Source: Methanobacteriota archaeon (GTDB lineage: Archaea; Thermoplasmatota; DTKX01; GCA-020343715). From it: 5,948 nt of DNA. Position 1 is the first letter of the stretch. Each line of letters starts with the position of its first letter. Positions 1 to 5,117 of this stretch are shown piece after piece. The DNA is taken from NCBI GenBank assembly GCA_030597775.1, contig JAUVRF010000130.1, forward strand, positions 1-5,948. Reading direction: 5' to 3'. Under the pieces are notes generated by a model. It saw only the letters and a program-made list of their open reading frames with translations. It was not told the origin of the DNA and searched no databases. A program made the position numbers and the translations under genes.

Positions 1-1
1 C

Positions 2-412
2 TTCCTGGCCCTCTTCGTCTACTTCCTCATGGTCGGGATAACCACGTCCCTGATGTACAGCTTCGACAAGATCCCCGACGACATGGACTGGTCCAACGCG
101 GGCGTCCTGTTCGCCCTGGTGGCAATGGTGCTGGTCCTGTTCAGCTCCGTGGGCGTCCTCTTCTCGACCCTGGCCTCGAAGACTGTGTTCGCGTTCCTCA
201 TGGGGATCATGGTCTGGTTCGCCCTCATCTTCATGTTCATGATCACCAACTGGGAGTCCATCTACTCGCCCATCAGCATCATCGACAACGCCGAGAATAT
301 CATCGATGGAACGTGGGACGTGGTCTGGTGGAGGGTGGTCGGCTTCTACATTCTGACCCCGCTGGCCTGCTTCGGCCTCTCGCTGCTGTCCTTCTACCAG
401 CGGGACCTGTGA
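2..412 (+). CDS. ABC-2 type transporter permease, C-terminal part (5' end outside window)
   Basis: This is the C-terminal 136 residues of an integral membrane protein; the reading frame is open to the left window edge, so the start lies upstream, and the Met codon at base 29 is internal. Four hydrophobic segments are visible: residues 1-21 of the visible part (FLALFVYFLMVGITTSLMYS), a segment around VLFALVAMVLVLFSSVGVLF, a third around FAFLMGIMVWFALIFMFMI, and a last one near the end (YILTPLACFGLSLLSFY). The pattern of a V/L/F-rich helix with GVLFSTLASK, a following helix, a short outer loop and a last helix that stops at a short charged tail (YQRDL) is typical of ABC-2/NosY-type permeases, which pair with a cytoplasmic ATPase, usually encoded just upstream. 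Substrate cannot be read from this fragment. It ends with TGA at 410-412, 33 bases from the end of the convergent haem protein gene. Assignment to the ABC-2 superfamily is by overall style rather than a catalytic motif, so moderate confidence. Confidence 0.65.
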   Translation, partial: FLALFVYFLMVGITTSLMYSFDKIPDDMDWSNAGVLFALVAMVLVLFSSVGVLFSTLASKTVFAFLMGIMVWFALIFMFMITNWESIYSPISIIDNAENIIDGTWDVVWWRVVGFYILTPLACFGLSLLSFYQRDL

Positions 413-445
413 AGGATCGGGCCTGTCCTTTTCACGGGGTCACGA
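413..445. terminator. short convergent intergenic spacer with weak hairpin and T4
   Basis: These 33 bases separate two convergent genes. On the plus strand, AGGAT and GTCCT (about 413-429) can form a five-pair stem including a T-G pair, directly followed by TTTT at 429-432. Archaeal termination depends mainly on T-runs, so this could end the permease transcript, but the run is short and the stem weak. Confidence 0.3.
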
Positions 446-1762
446 TCATCTGAGGAAGGCGAAGTGTGACCCGTTGAGCACGATGTGCACAGCGAGCACG
501 ACGACCGTCGCGTAGGTGAGGTAGATGTGCAGCTTTCTGTTCGACAGGCCCTTCACCTTACCGTCGAGGAGGGCGGGGCGGGCGCCCGTTACGGCGAGGC
601 CTACGATGCACACCAGCAATATCAGGCCAGTCTCCAGGGCGGCGGGGAGACTGTAGGGCCCCACGTAGAGGAGGGCCCAGTGGACCATGAAGGCCCCCAC
701 CAGCAGGTACGAGGTCCAGCAATGGAGCTTGGCCCTCTTGGGAAGCTTGAACCTGCTCAGGTTCCCGCTGGTCGCGATCGACACGATCAGCAGGGTGGCC
801 GAGATGAAGGCCATGACCTGCCCCGCAAGAAGCAGACCACCTCCGCTACCGTTATCGTCATCCTCGATGCGAGGTCCGTACACGAACTCGTCCCCCACCT
901 CGAAGGGAACCTCCTCCTCGCGGGTGAAGTCCGTCTCCTCGTGCTCACCGGTGGCGTGGGCATGGACGGCGGTGCCTGAGATGGTCACCGTCACCCCGTT
1001 GGGCCCCTCCAGCACGCCCCGGAGGGAGAACATGAAGGTGTGGGACTCGTCCTGCTGCATATCATCCGGCCCGTAGAGTATCATGGAACCCGAACCGTAC
1101 TCCACCACGACATCGAGGGTGTAGGAGGCCTGACGGACTCCCTGGGGATGGCTGATGGTGACCGTGTAATCGCCGTAACCGCCCTCCTGAAGGTCTCCTT
1201 CGTCCAGGGATATGGATGCGTCGGTACCGCTCCCCGTCGAGGACCACTGACCGCCCTCGGGCCCCTGGATGGCCAGGTCCAGGTCGTCGCGGAAACCTCC
1301 CGACCCGTCGAGGACGAAGAGGGCCGACTGGGAGCCGGGACTGACGGGTATCTGGTAGGTGACGGAAGCCCTGAATCCCAATGAGCCCTGCTCCATGAAG
1401 GTCATCACTGCCGCTTCGCCCGTCTCCACGACCAATCCCTCGGGGTCCGTCACCGTGAGCATCACCGCGGTGTAGTAGACCGCGTGCATCTCCTCGTTGA
1501 ACACCGTGACGGAGAGGTCGAAGGGCTCTCCCGTGGGGACCTCGGTGGGTGCATCGATGGTGTACTGGAAGGGGACGAACTCCTCGTGGCAGTCGTCGCA
1601 CAGCACCCTCTCGGGTGGGAGGTCGTCGGACCCGGTGACGGAGATGGACAACGCGATCATGACGACGGAGGCAAGGATGAGGAGAAGCGGTATTCGGCCG
1701 GTGGGGGAGGGGAACCTGCCCGATAATGTGGGCAAGTGGACTCGGACACCGGGGAACGGCAT
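446..1762 (-). CDS. predicted membrane cytochrome: CxxCH haem c motif, outer beta domain, bis-haem b four-helix domain
   Basis: 438-residue predicted membrane protein. Residues 24-42 are a single hydrophobic helix (signal anchor or signal peptide), followed by LCDDCHEEF, in which C55-x2-C58-H59 is a perfect haem c attachment motif just outside the membrane. Residues 65-300 are a beta-strand-rich, Asp/Gly/Ser-rich outer region, probably two or more Ig-like or jelly-roll domains, ending in a His- and acid-rich stretch (267-283) and a low-complexity linker. The C-terminal domain has four helices (about 309-331, 348-366, 377-394, 413-430). The second carries H347 and H361, the fourth H412 and H426, each pair 14 residues apart, as in ferric reductase/NOX-type proteins that bind two haems b between two helices. 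The likely role is electron transfer across the membrane; partner and direction are unknown. The frame extends upstream to 2077, but I chose the ATG at 1762-1760: a promoter centre lies 26 bases upstream (leaderless), and the extension would run over the chelatase gene and lacks membrane-protein character. Not recognised as a named family. Confidence 0.75.
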   Translation of the reverse strand: MPFPGVRVHLPTLSGRFPSPTGRIPLLLILASVVMIALSISVTGSDDLPPERVLCDDCHEEFVPFQYTIDAPTEVPTGEPFDLSVTVFNEEMHAVYYTAVMLTVTDPEGLVVETGEAAVMTFMEQGSLGFRASVTYQIPVSPGSQSALFVLDGSGGFRDDLDLAIQGPEGGQWSSTGSGTDASISLDEGDLQEGGYGDYTVTISHPQGVRQASYTLDVVVEYGSGSMILYGPDDMQQDESHTFMFSLRGVLEGPNGVTVTISGTAVHAHATGEHEETDFTREEEVPFEVGDEFVYGPRIEDDDNGSGGGLLLAGQVMAFISATLLIVSIATSGNLSRFKLPKRAKLHCWTSYLLVGAFMVHWALLYVGPYSLPAALETGLILLVCIVGLAVTGARPALLDGKVKGLSNRKLHIYLTYATVVVLAVHIVLNGSHFAFLR

Positions 1763-1846
1763 ACCAGGTCCAACCGTATCGTTCGATTTAAGGGTTTTCG
1801 TATGGTGTGGGATACCTATTTCAGGCCGGAACCCGGTCACCTCGAC
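1763..1846. promoter_or_regulatory. divergent promoter region between the cytochrome-like gene and the chelatase gene
   Basis: These 84 bases separate two divergent starts. Besides the minus-strand promoter, two weak plus-strand TATA candidates are visible: GATTTAAG (1785-1792, the same A/T block read the other way) and ATACCTATTT (1812-1821). The latter has its centre about 30 bases upstream of the ATG at 1847, close to the spacing seen at the other promoters here. No convincing ribosome binding site precedes 1847. Because the two transcripts share this short region, one regulator could control both genes; no clear operator repeat was found. Confidence 0.4.
1785..1800 (-). promoter_or_regulatory. 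archaeal promoter (BRE + TATA) of the predicted cytochrome gene
   Basis: Read on the minus strand the sequence is CGAAAACCCTTAAATC: a purine-rich BRE-like CGAAAA followed by a TATA-like CTTAAATC. The TATA centre (about 1788) is 26 bases from the ATG at 1762, the standard archaeal TATA-to-start distance, which predicts a leaderless transcript. Confidence 0.6.
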
Positions 1847-2359
1847 ATGACAGCCGGTATCGTCCTGGCCATGCATGGTGTGCCTCCCAAGGACTTCCCG
1901 AGGAACGAGATGGTGGAGCTGTTCGGCCTCCACGCCCGCCTGGACCATCCTGGAGGTGGTCCCGAGCACGAGGAACTCCAGCATCGACACATCGAGCTCG
2001 ATGAGAAGATGCGGTCCTGGCCAAGGACGCCCGAGAACGACCCCTACCACGCCGCGTCCCACGACCTGGCCCACCACCTGCGGGAGGAGACGGGGCTCCA
2101 GGTCTACGTGGGGTTCAACGAGTTCTGCGGGCCCAGCATCGAGGAGGCCATCGACCTGGCCGTCCAGGCGGGGGTGGACAGGGTCATCGCCCTAACCACA
2201 ATGATGACCGGAGGTGGGGACCACTCGGAGAAGGACATCCCCTCGGCACTGGAGAGGGCACGCCTCAAGCATCATGGCGTGGAGATCGTCTATGCCTGGC
2301 CCTTCGAGCTGCCCGACATCGCCAGGTTCCTGGCAGCCCACATAAACAGGTTCAAGTGA
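1847..2359 (+). CDS. CbiX/SirB-type sirohydrochlorin chelatase family protein
   Basis: 170-residue cytoplasmic protein of the class II chelatase superfamily, which inserts Co, Ni or Fe into sirohydrochlorin on the way to cobalamin, coenzyme F430, sirohaem or haem. Visible signs: the N-terminal strand GIVLAMHG with His10, the position of the catalytic His in small archaeal CbiX; FNEFCGPSIEEAIDLAVQAG (90-109), the usual helix after the second strand; VIALTTMMTGGGDHSEKDIP (113-132) with the second metal-site His, H126, and the family's GG-x-HSE-x-DIP motif; and the last strand VEIVYAWPF. A charged, His-rich insertion (about 20-75) makes it longer than the minimal CbiX of about 120-130 residues. 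The metal cannot be told from sequence. I chose the ATG at 1847 because it begins right at the first strand; an in-frame ATG at 1802 would add 15 residues of no clear family similarity. It is divergent from the predicted haem protein, so a role in sirohaem or haem supply is plausible. Confidence 0.85.
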   Translation: MTAGIVLAMHGVPPKDFPRNEMVELFGLHARLDHPGGGPEHEELQHRHIELDEKMRSWPRTPENDPYHAASHDLAHHLREETGLQVYVGFNEFCGPSIEEAIDLAVQAGVDRVIALTTMMTGGGDHSEKDIPSALERARLKHHGVEIVYAWPFELPDIARFLAAHINRFK

Positions 2360-2389
2360 ACCGCTGCTGAGATGAATGCCGCACGATGG

Positions 2390-2401
2390 CTCCAATTGGA
2401 G
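2390..2401. repeat. 12-base perfect palindrome CTCCAATTGGAG
   Basis: A perfect inverted repeat downstream of the chelatase stop codon and downstream of the T-run that ends the opposite operon. It could be a protein-binding site or a weak hairpin at the chelatase 3' end; no T-run follows on the plus strand. It may also be chance. Confidence 0.3.
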
Positions 2402-2414
2402 GGTTGTCGTGTCG

Positions 2415-2452
2415 AAAAAAAAGAGAGATGGCCCCGGGTCGCCCCGGGGTCC
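2415..2452 (-). terminator. GC-rich hairpin followed by T8, terminator of the two-gene minus-strand operon
   Basis: On the minus strand, 20 bases past the end of the two-helix membrane protein gene, an inverted repeat of GGACCCCGG-type arms (plus-strand 2430-2452, arms about eight pairs including one wobble) is followed by CTCTC and then eight consecutive T (plus-strand A8 at 2415-2422). A T-rich run is the main archaeal terminator signal, and the stem gives it a bacterial-style intrinsic form. The orientation fits the operon transcribed from 3375 to 2473. Confidence 0.65.
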
Positions 2453-2472
2453 ATTCGCGTTCGCGGTCGAGC

Positions 2473-2856
2473 TCAGTCCTTCTTGCTCATCTGCATCTCC
2501 ATCATGTTGGCCTTGATGACGTCACCAAGTCCGATGGGCATGAGGGAGAGCATCCTGAGTATCCCGAGGAGCGCGATGATTATTCCGAACAGTATCGTCG
2601 CGATACCCACGAGCTTCAGGGTCAGGATGGTGGGCTTGCGGCTGTTGATCTCGGCCAGGTCCTTGGCGAGGCGCGAGCCCCCCTCGGCCGCGTCCCTGTC
2701 CGCCTTGGTGGTCTCGCCGAAGTACTCGTCCTGGAGGGGGACCAGCGTGGTCTGCTCCAGGATGAGGGCACCCCATGCCATGCCGAGACCTATGAGGGAG
2801 AAGACGATGGCCACCGTTGTGACCTTCTTGATCATCTTCACTGGTACGTTGGCCAT
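2473..2856 (-). CDS. unrecognised protein with two membrane helices
   Basis: 127-residue protein that I do not recognise. Two hydrophobic segments are clear: residues 13-33 (TTVAIVFSLIGLGMAWGALI) and 78-101 (LTLKLVGIATILFGIIIALL). Between them is a polar loop of about 45 residues, rich in acidic and basic residues (EYFGETTKADRDAAEGGSRL), with no cysteine. Lys7, Lys10 and Lys11 before helix 1 and Arg101 after helix 2 favour both ends in the cytoplasm and the loop outside, but this is only the positive-inside rule. The tail is Met- and Lys-rich (MMEMQMSKKD). It is the second gene of an operon: only six bases separate it from the stop codon of the upstream zinc-knuckle gene, and GGAGTGA, overlapping that stop codon, is a good Shine-Dalgarno site, so the ATG at 2856 is well supported. 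The pair probably works together, possibly at the membrane. No function is assigned. Confidence 0.75.
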   Translation of the reverse strand: MANVPVKMIKKVTTVAIVFSLIGLGMAWGALILEQTTLVPLQDEYFGETTKADRDAAEGGSRLAKDLAEINSRKPTILTLKLVGIATILFGIIIALLGILRMLSLMPIGLGDVIKANMMEMQMSKKD

Positions 2857-2862
2857 GGGGCC

Positions 2863-3375
2863 TCACTCCATCAGCTTGGAGAACTTCTTCCGGACCATCA
2901 TGCGCTTCAGGAACATGTAGTCGTCCGTGGCGCGCATGACCGCCTGCTTCTCCATCATCTTGCGCTCCGGTGACCAGCCCTGCATGATGTCCCCGAAGTC
3001 GCCCATCAGCGTCTCCCTGTGCTCCTTGGGGATCTCCATCATGAGGTCGGTGCGGGCCTTGACCACCGCGTCCCTGTTCTCCTCGGGCATCTCGCCCAGG
3101 GCGTCCATGAGGTCGGATATCGCCTCCTTCCTCTCGGCCTCGGGCATGTCCATGAAGCCTCGCATACGTGCTCCCAGGAGCAGCTTCCTCTCCTCCAGGG
3201 GTTTGGAGGACAGGTTCTCTAGGAACTCCAGTTGCATGTTCAGGTGCTGGGCCTGCTCGGCCGCAGCCTGGCACTTGGGACAGGTCGCGAAATGCTCTTC
3301 ATATGAACGGGTATCGGCCCCCGCACACTCCTCACACTGTGCCACCAATCTATCAATCTCAGTTCTGGTTGCCAT
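2863..3375 (-). CDS. unrecognised zinc-knuckle protein with 19-residue helical repeats
   Basis: 170-residue soluble protein without membrane helix or signal peptide. The N-terminus has a likely zinc site: C14-x2-C17-x10-H28-x3-C32-x2-C35 (key pieces CEEC and HFATCPKC). The H-x3-C-x2-C part resembles the zf-HC2/ZAS knuckle of bacterial anti-sigma factors, although archaea have no sigma factors. From residue 62 the chain is built from a 19-residue unit: 62-80 (ERKLLLGARMRGFMDMPEA), 81-99 (ERKEAISDLMDALGEMPEE), 100-118 (NRDAVVKARTDLMMEIPKE), 119-137 (HRETLMGDFGDIMQGWSPE), and a degenerate fifth copy from about 138. Each unit has Arg at position 2 and ends in a Met/Ile/Ser-Pro-Glu/Lys turn, so helix-turn-helix packing with a Pro cap per unit is likely. 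The C-terminus is strongly basic and Met-rich (MMVRKKFSKLM). It is the first gene of an operon with a two-helix membrane protein. It may be a metal- or redox-sensing regulator or adaptor; that is inference. Confidence 0.75.
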   Translation of the reverse strand: MATRTEIDRLVAQCEECAGADTRSYEEHFATCPKCQAAAEQAQHLNMQLEFLENLSSKPLEERKLLLGARMRGFMDMPEAERKEAISDLMDALGEMPEENRDAVVKARTDLMMEIPKEHRETLMGDFGDIMQGWSPERKMMEKQAVMRATDDYMFLKRMMVRKKFSKLME

Positions 3376-3398
3376 GTATCATCACCTTCCATCATTCA

Positions 3399-3416
3399 GA
3401 ATATATAATCAGAGAG
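3399..3416 (-). promoter_or_regulatory. TATA promoter of the zinc-knuckle/membrane protein operon
   Basis: Minus strand reads CTCTCTGATTATATATTC, with TTATATAT at 3408-3401, the most A/T-rich block of the window. Its centre is about 29 bases from the ATG at 3375, giving a predicted start site near 3378 and an almost leaderless transcript. A strong ribosome-site-like GGAAGGTGAT (3390-3381) also precedes the ATG but would lie upstream of that predicted start site. Confidence 0.6.
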
Positions 3417-3575
3417 GCCCGGGACCCAGCCTGTGCTCAGGTCGATCTGGGTTTCTCTCAGGGACACGAGAAGATAGGTGGGTCTCCCCTTGCAGGGATC
3501 GCGTTCTGCTCCTCCCGTCCCTGTTAGAATCACTCTGCCGTACTAGTTAATGGTTGGTACGTACATGTGAGCTAT

Positions 3576-3589
3576 ACCCGATTTCGGGT
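3576..3589. repeat. inverted repeat ACCCGA-TT-TCGGGT, possible operator
   Basis: Two six-base arms flank a two-base spacer, about 50 bases upstream of the BRE/TATA of the radical SAM operon. A further TCGGG follows at about 3594. The tight spacing favours a dimeric protein site over an RNA hairpin. It may be chance. Confidence 0.3.
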
Positions 3590-3634
3590 TGTATCGGGCT
3601 CCTTGCCGGACCCCATCGGAACATCACCCTTGAC

Positions 3635-3650
3635 GGGAAAAGGCTTTTAC
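3635..3650 (+). promoter_or_regulatory. archaeal promoter (BRE + TATA) of the radical SAM/methyltransferase operon
   Basis: GGGAAAAGGCTTTTAC combines a purine-rich BRE-like GGGAAAAG with a TATA-like GCTTTTAC. The TATA centre near 3646 predicts a start site near 3672, about five bases before the ATG at 3677, so the first gene would be near-leaderless. Confidence 0.6.
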
Positions 3651-3676
3651 CACCCAGGTTCCTAGGCCGATTTCAT

Positions 3677-5116
3677 ATGGATGACGACCCTCGGGGCAAT
3701 GGAGAGGACATCGCCAGGACCGGGCTGGCCGGGGGTCACGCCCCGTTCTTCCCACGTCGGACCCGGAGCCTCTGCCCCACATGCGGAGAGGTCATCGATG
3801 CCACCCTGAGCGATGTTGATGGCCAGGTCGTGATGACCAAGGAGTGCCCCGTCCACGGGCACTTCGCGACCCTGGTGTCCTCCGACGCGGAGCACTACGT
3901 CCGGTCGGTCCATAACGAGCGGCCCGGGAAGGAGCCACTGCGGCGCCTTGGCGTGGTGGAGCGCGGCTGTCCCCACGACTGCGGCCTGTGCCCGGAACAC
4001 AGGCAGCACACCTGCGTCGGCGTGATCGAGATCACCGGCGTTTGTGACCTGGAGTGCCCGGTGTGCTTCGCGGATGCCTCGAAGGGGACCCACCTGCCCC
4101 TGGAGACCGTGAAGGGGATGATCGACCTCCTCGTCGAGTGCGAGGGCGAGGTGGAGGTGCTCCAGGTGTCGGGGGGAGAGCCCACGTCCCATCCGGACAT
4201 CCTGGAGATCCTGGAGTACGCGGGCCAGCAGGGCGTGCGATACCCGATGCTCAACACCAACGGCGTCCGCCTGGCGGACATCGGGTTCGCCCGGGCCGTG
4301 GCGGAGACCGTACCCTCCGAGGGGTCCTCGGTGGGCGTCCCGGTCAGCTACCTGCAGTTCGACGGCGTGACCGAGGGACCCTACGAGGCGTTGCGTGGCG
4401 AGCCCCTCCTCGACCTCAAGATGCGGGCCATCGACAACTGCCGCGAGACCGGCATGTCCGTGGTCCTGGTACCGACCATCGTCAAGGGCGTCAACGATGA
4501 CCAGATGGGTGCCATCATCGAGCTGGCCCTGTCCGACCCCGTCATCAAGGGCGTCAACTTCCAGCCCGCCGCCCGGGTGGGGAGGTACGCCCTGGACGAA
4601 GAAATCGAGGATGTCGCCATGACCATACCCGACGTGTTGCGGGCCATCGACGAACAGACCGAGGGCGATGTGGGCATCGACAGCTTCGTCACCGTTCCCT
4701 GCCCCCACCCCGCGTGCTCGGCCATGAGCTACGTCTACCGGGACGACGAGTTGACCATGACGTTGCTGGACCTGGTGGACACCGACCTGTTCATGAAGTA
4801 CATGGCGGACCAGGCGGTGCCCTTCGGGCAGGTGGTGTCCGAGACACTGGAGACGGCCGCGGACGCCTTCGACGTGAGCGGGATGGTCGGCAAGGAGATC
4901 CAGGGACTGGCATGCTGTCCGACGGGCTTCCAGGTCCCTGCCATCAGGGAGCTGATCGATCGCATCACCCTGGTCACTGTCCACGCGTTCATGGATGCCC
5001 GCAACTTCGACCTGGAGCGGGCCAGCAAGTGCTGCGTCACCGAGGTTCTGGCCGACGGTCGCATGGTGCCATTCTGCGTGTACAACAACCTCTACCGCGA
5101 CGCAGGAGGGTGCTGA
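3677..5116 (+). CDS. radical SAM protein of the MJ0619/tetraether lipid synthase (Tes)-like family
   Basis: 479-residue soluble iron-sulfur enzyme. An N-terminal metal-binding segment has C33PTC36 and C57PVH60, matching the rubredoxin-like part of Tes. Then comes C98PHDCGLC105 plus HTC113 (auxiliary cluster region), the radical SAM cluster motif C123DLECPVC130, the SAM-binding SGGEPT (165-170), NTNGVRLA, YLQFDG (225-230), VLVPTIVKGVND (263-274) and GVNFQP (292-297), and a Cys-rich end: C342PHPAC347, C413C414, C452C453 and C467 in PFCVYNN. This order is that of MJ0619-type proteins. Tes joins lipid chains by C-C bonds to make archaeal tetraethers, using SAM and several Fe-S clusters. Whether this copy is the housekeeping Tes or a paralogue with another substrate is not decided by sequence; its coupling to an ArsM-like methyltransferase favours a specialised role. 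The frame reaches a TTG at 3554, but that extension contains the promoter, so I chose the ATG at 3677. The downstream gene begins one base after its TGA. Confidence 0.85.
   Translation: MDDDPRGNGEDIARTGLAGGHAPFFPRRTRSLCPTCGEVIDATLSDVDGQVVMTKECPVHGHFATLVSSDAEHYVRSVHNERPGKEPLRRLGVVERGCPHDCGLCPEHRQHTCVGVIEITGVCDLECPVCFADASKGTHLPLETVKGMIDLLVECEGEVEVLQVSGGEPTSHPDILEILEYAGQQGVRYPMLNTNGVRLADIGFARAVAETVPSEGSSVGVPVSYLQFDGVTEGPYEALRGEPLLDLKMRAIDNCRETGMSVVLVPTIVKGVNDDQMGAIIELALSDPVIKGVNFQPAARVGRYALDEEIEDVAMTIPDVLRAIDEQTEGDVGIDSFVTVPCPHPACSAMSYVYRDDELTMTLLDLVDTDLFMKYMADQAVPFGQVVSETLETAADAFDVSGMVGKEIQGLACCPTGFQVPAIRELIDRITLVTVHAFMDARNFDLERASKCCVTEVLADGRMVPFCVYNNLYRDAGGC
5104..5112 (+). promoter_or_regulatory. 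Shine-Dalgarno site of the methyltransferase gene
   Basis: AGGAGGGTG lies inside the last codons of the radical SAM gene, five bases before the ATG at 5118. It supports that start and translational coupling in a shared transcript. Confidence 0.7.
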
Positions 5117-5117
5117 C

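Larger units (their letters stand above)
3376..3676. other. 301-base divergent intergenic region, partly structured
   Basis: No convincing gene is present. It carries a promoter at each end. Between them are several inverted repeats: a nested set at 3412-3459 (GAGAG with CTCTC, ACCCAG with CTGGGT, inner CCTG-tgct-CAGG), CAGGGAC at 3459-3465 matching GTCCCTG at 3517-3523, the palindrome GTACGTAC at 3557-3564, and ACCCGA-TT-TCGGGT at 3576-3589. I tested for a tRNA by eye (a GGGTATAGCTCA-like D-arm on the minus strand and a T-loop-like GTTAGAATC on the plus strand) but no cloverleaf closes. A small RNA or operators are possible; none is shown. Confidence 0.4.

Noticed and set aside
1802..1846. 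Upstream ATG for the chelatase, adding 15 residues
   Set aside because: Family members begin directly at the first strand (GIVLAMHG here). It remains a possible alternative, as neither start has a clear ribosome site.
1763..2077. N-terminal 105-residue extension of the cytochrome-like frame on the minus strand
   Set aside because: It is antisense to the chelatase gene, has no membrane or domain character, and the promoter with correct spacing lies inside it.
2522..3274. 250-residue minus-strand frame overlapping the zinc-knuckle and membrane protein genes
   Set aside because: Gly/Arg/His/Pro-rich shadow in another frame of the same strand; the two genes in the real frames have good starts, a ribosome site and structural logic.
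2927..3550. 207-residue plus-strand frame
   Set aside because: Antisense to the repeat protein and reaching into the intergenic region; Ser/Arg-rich, no domain or start signal.
3517..3600. tRNA-like fragments (D-arm-like GGGTATAGCTCA on the minus strand, GTTAGAATC on the plus strand)
   Set aside because: They lie on opposite strands, and no acceptor or anticodon stem can be formed around either.
3554..3676. Upstream TTG start of the radical SAM protein, adding 41 residues
   Set aside because: The extension contains the BRE/TATA block and does not resemble the family's N-terminus.
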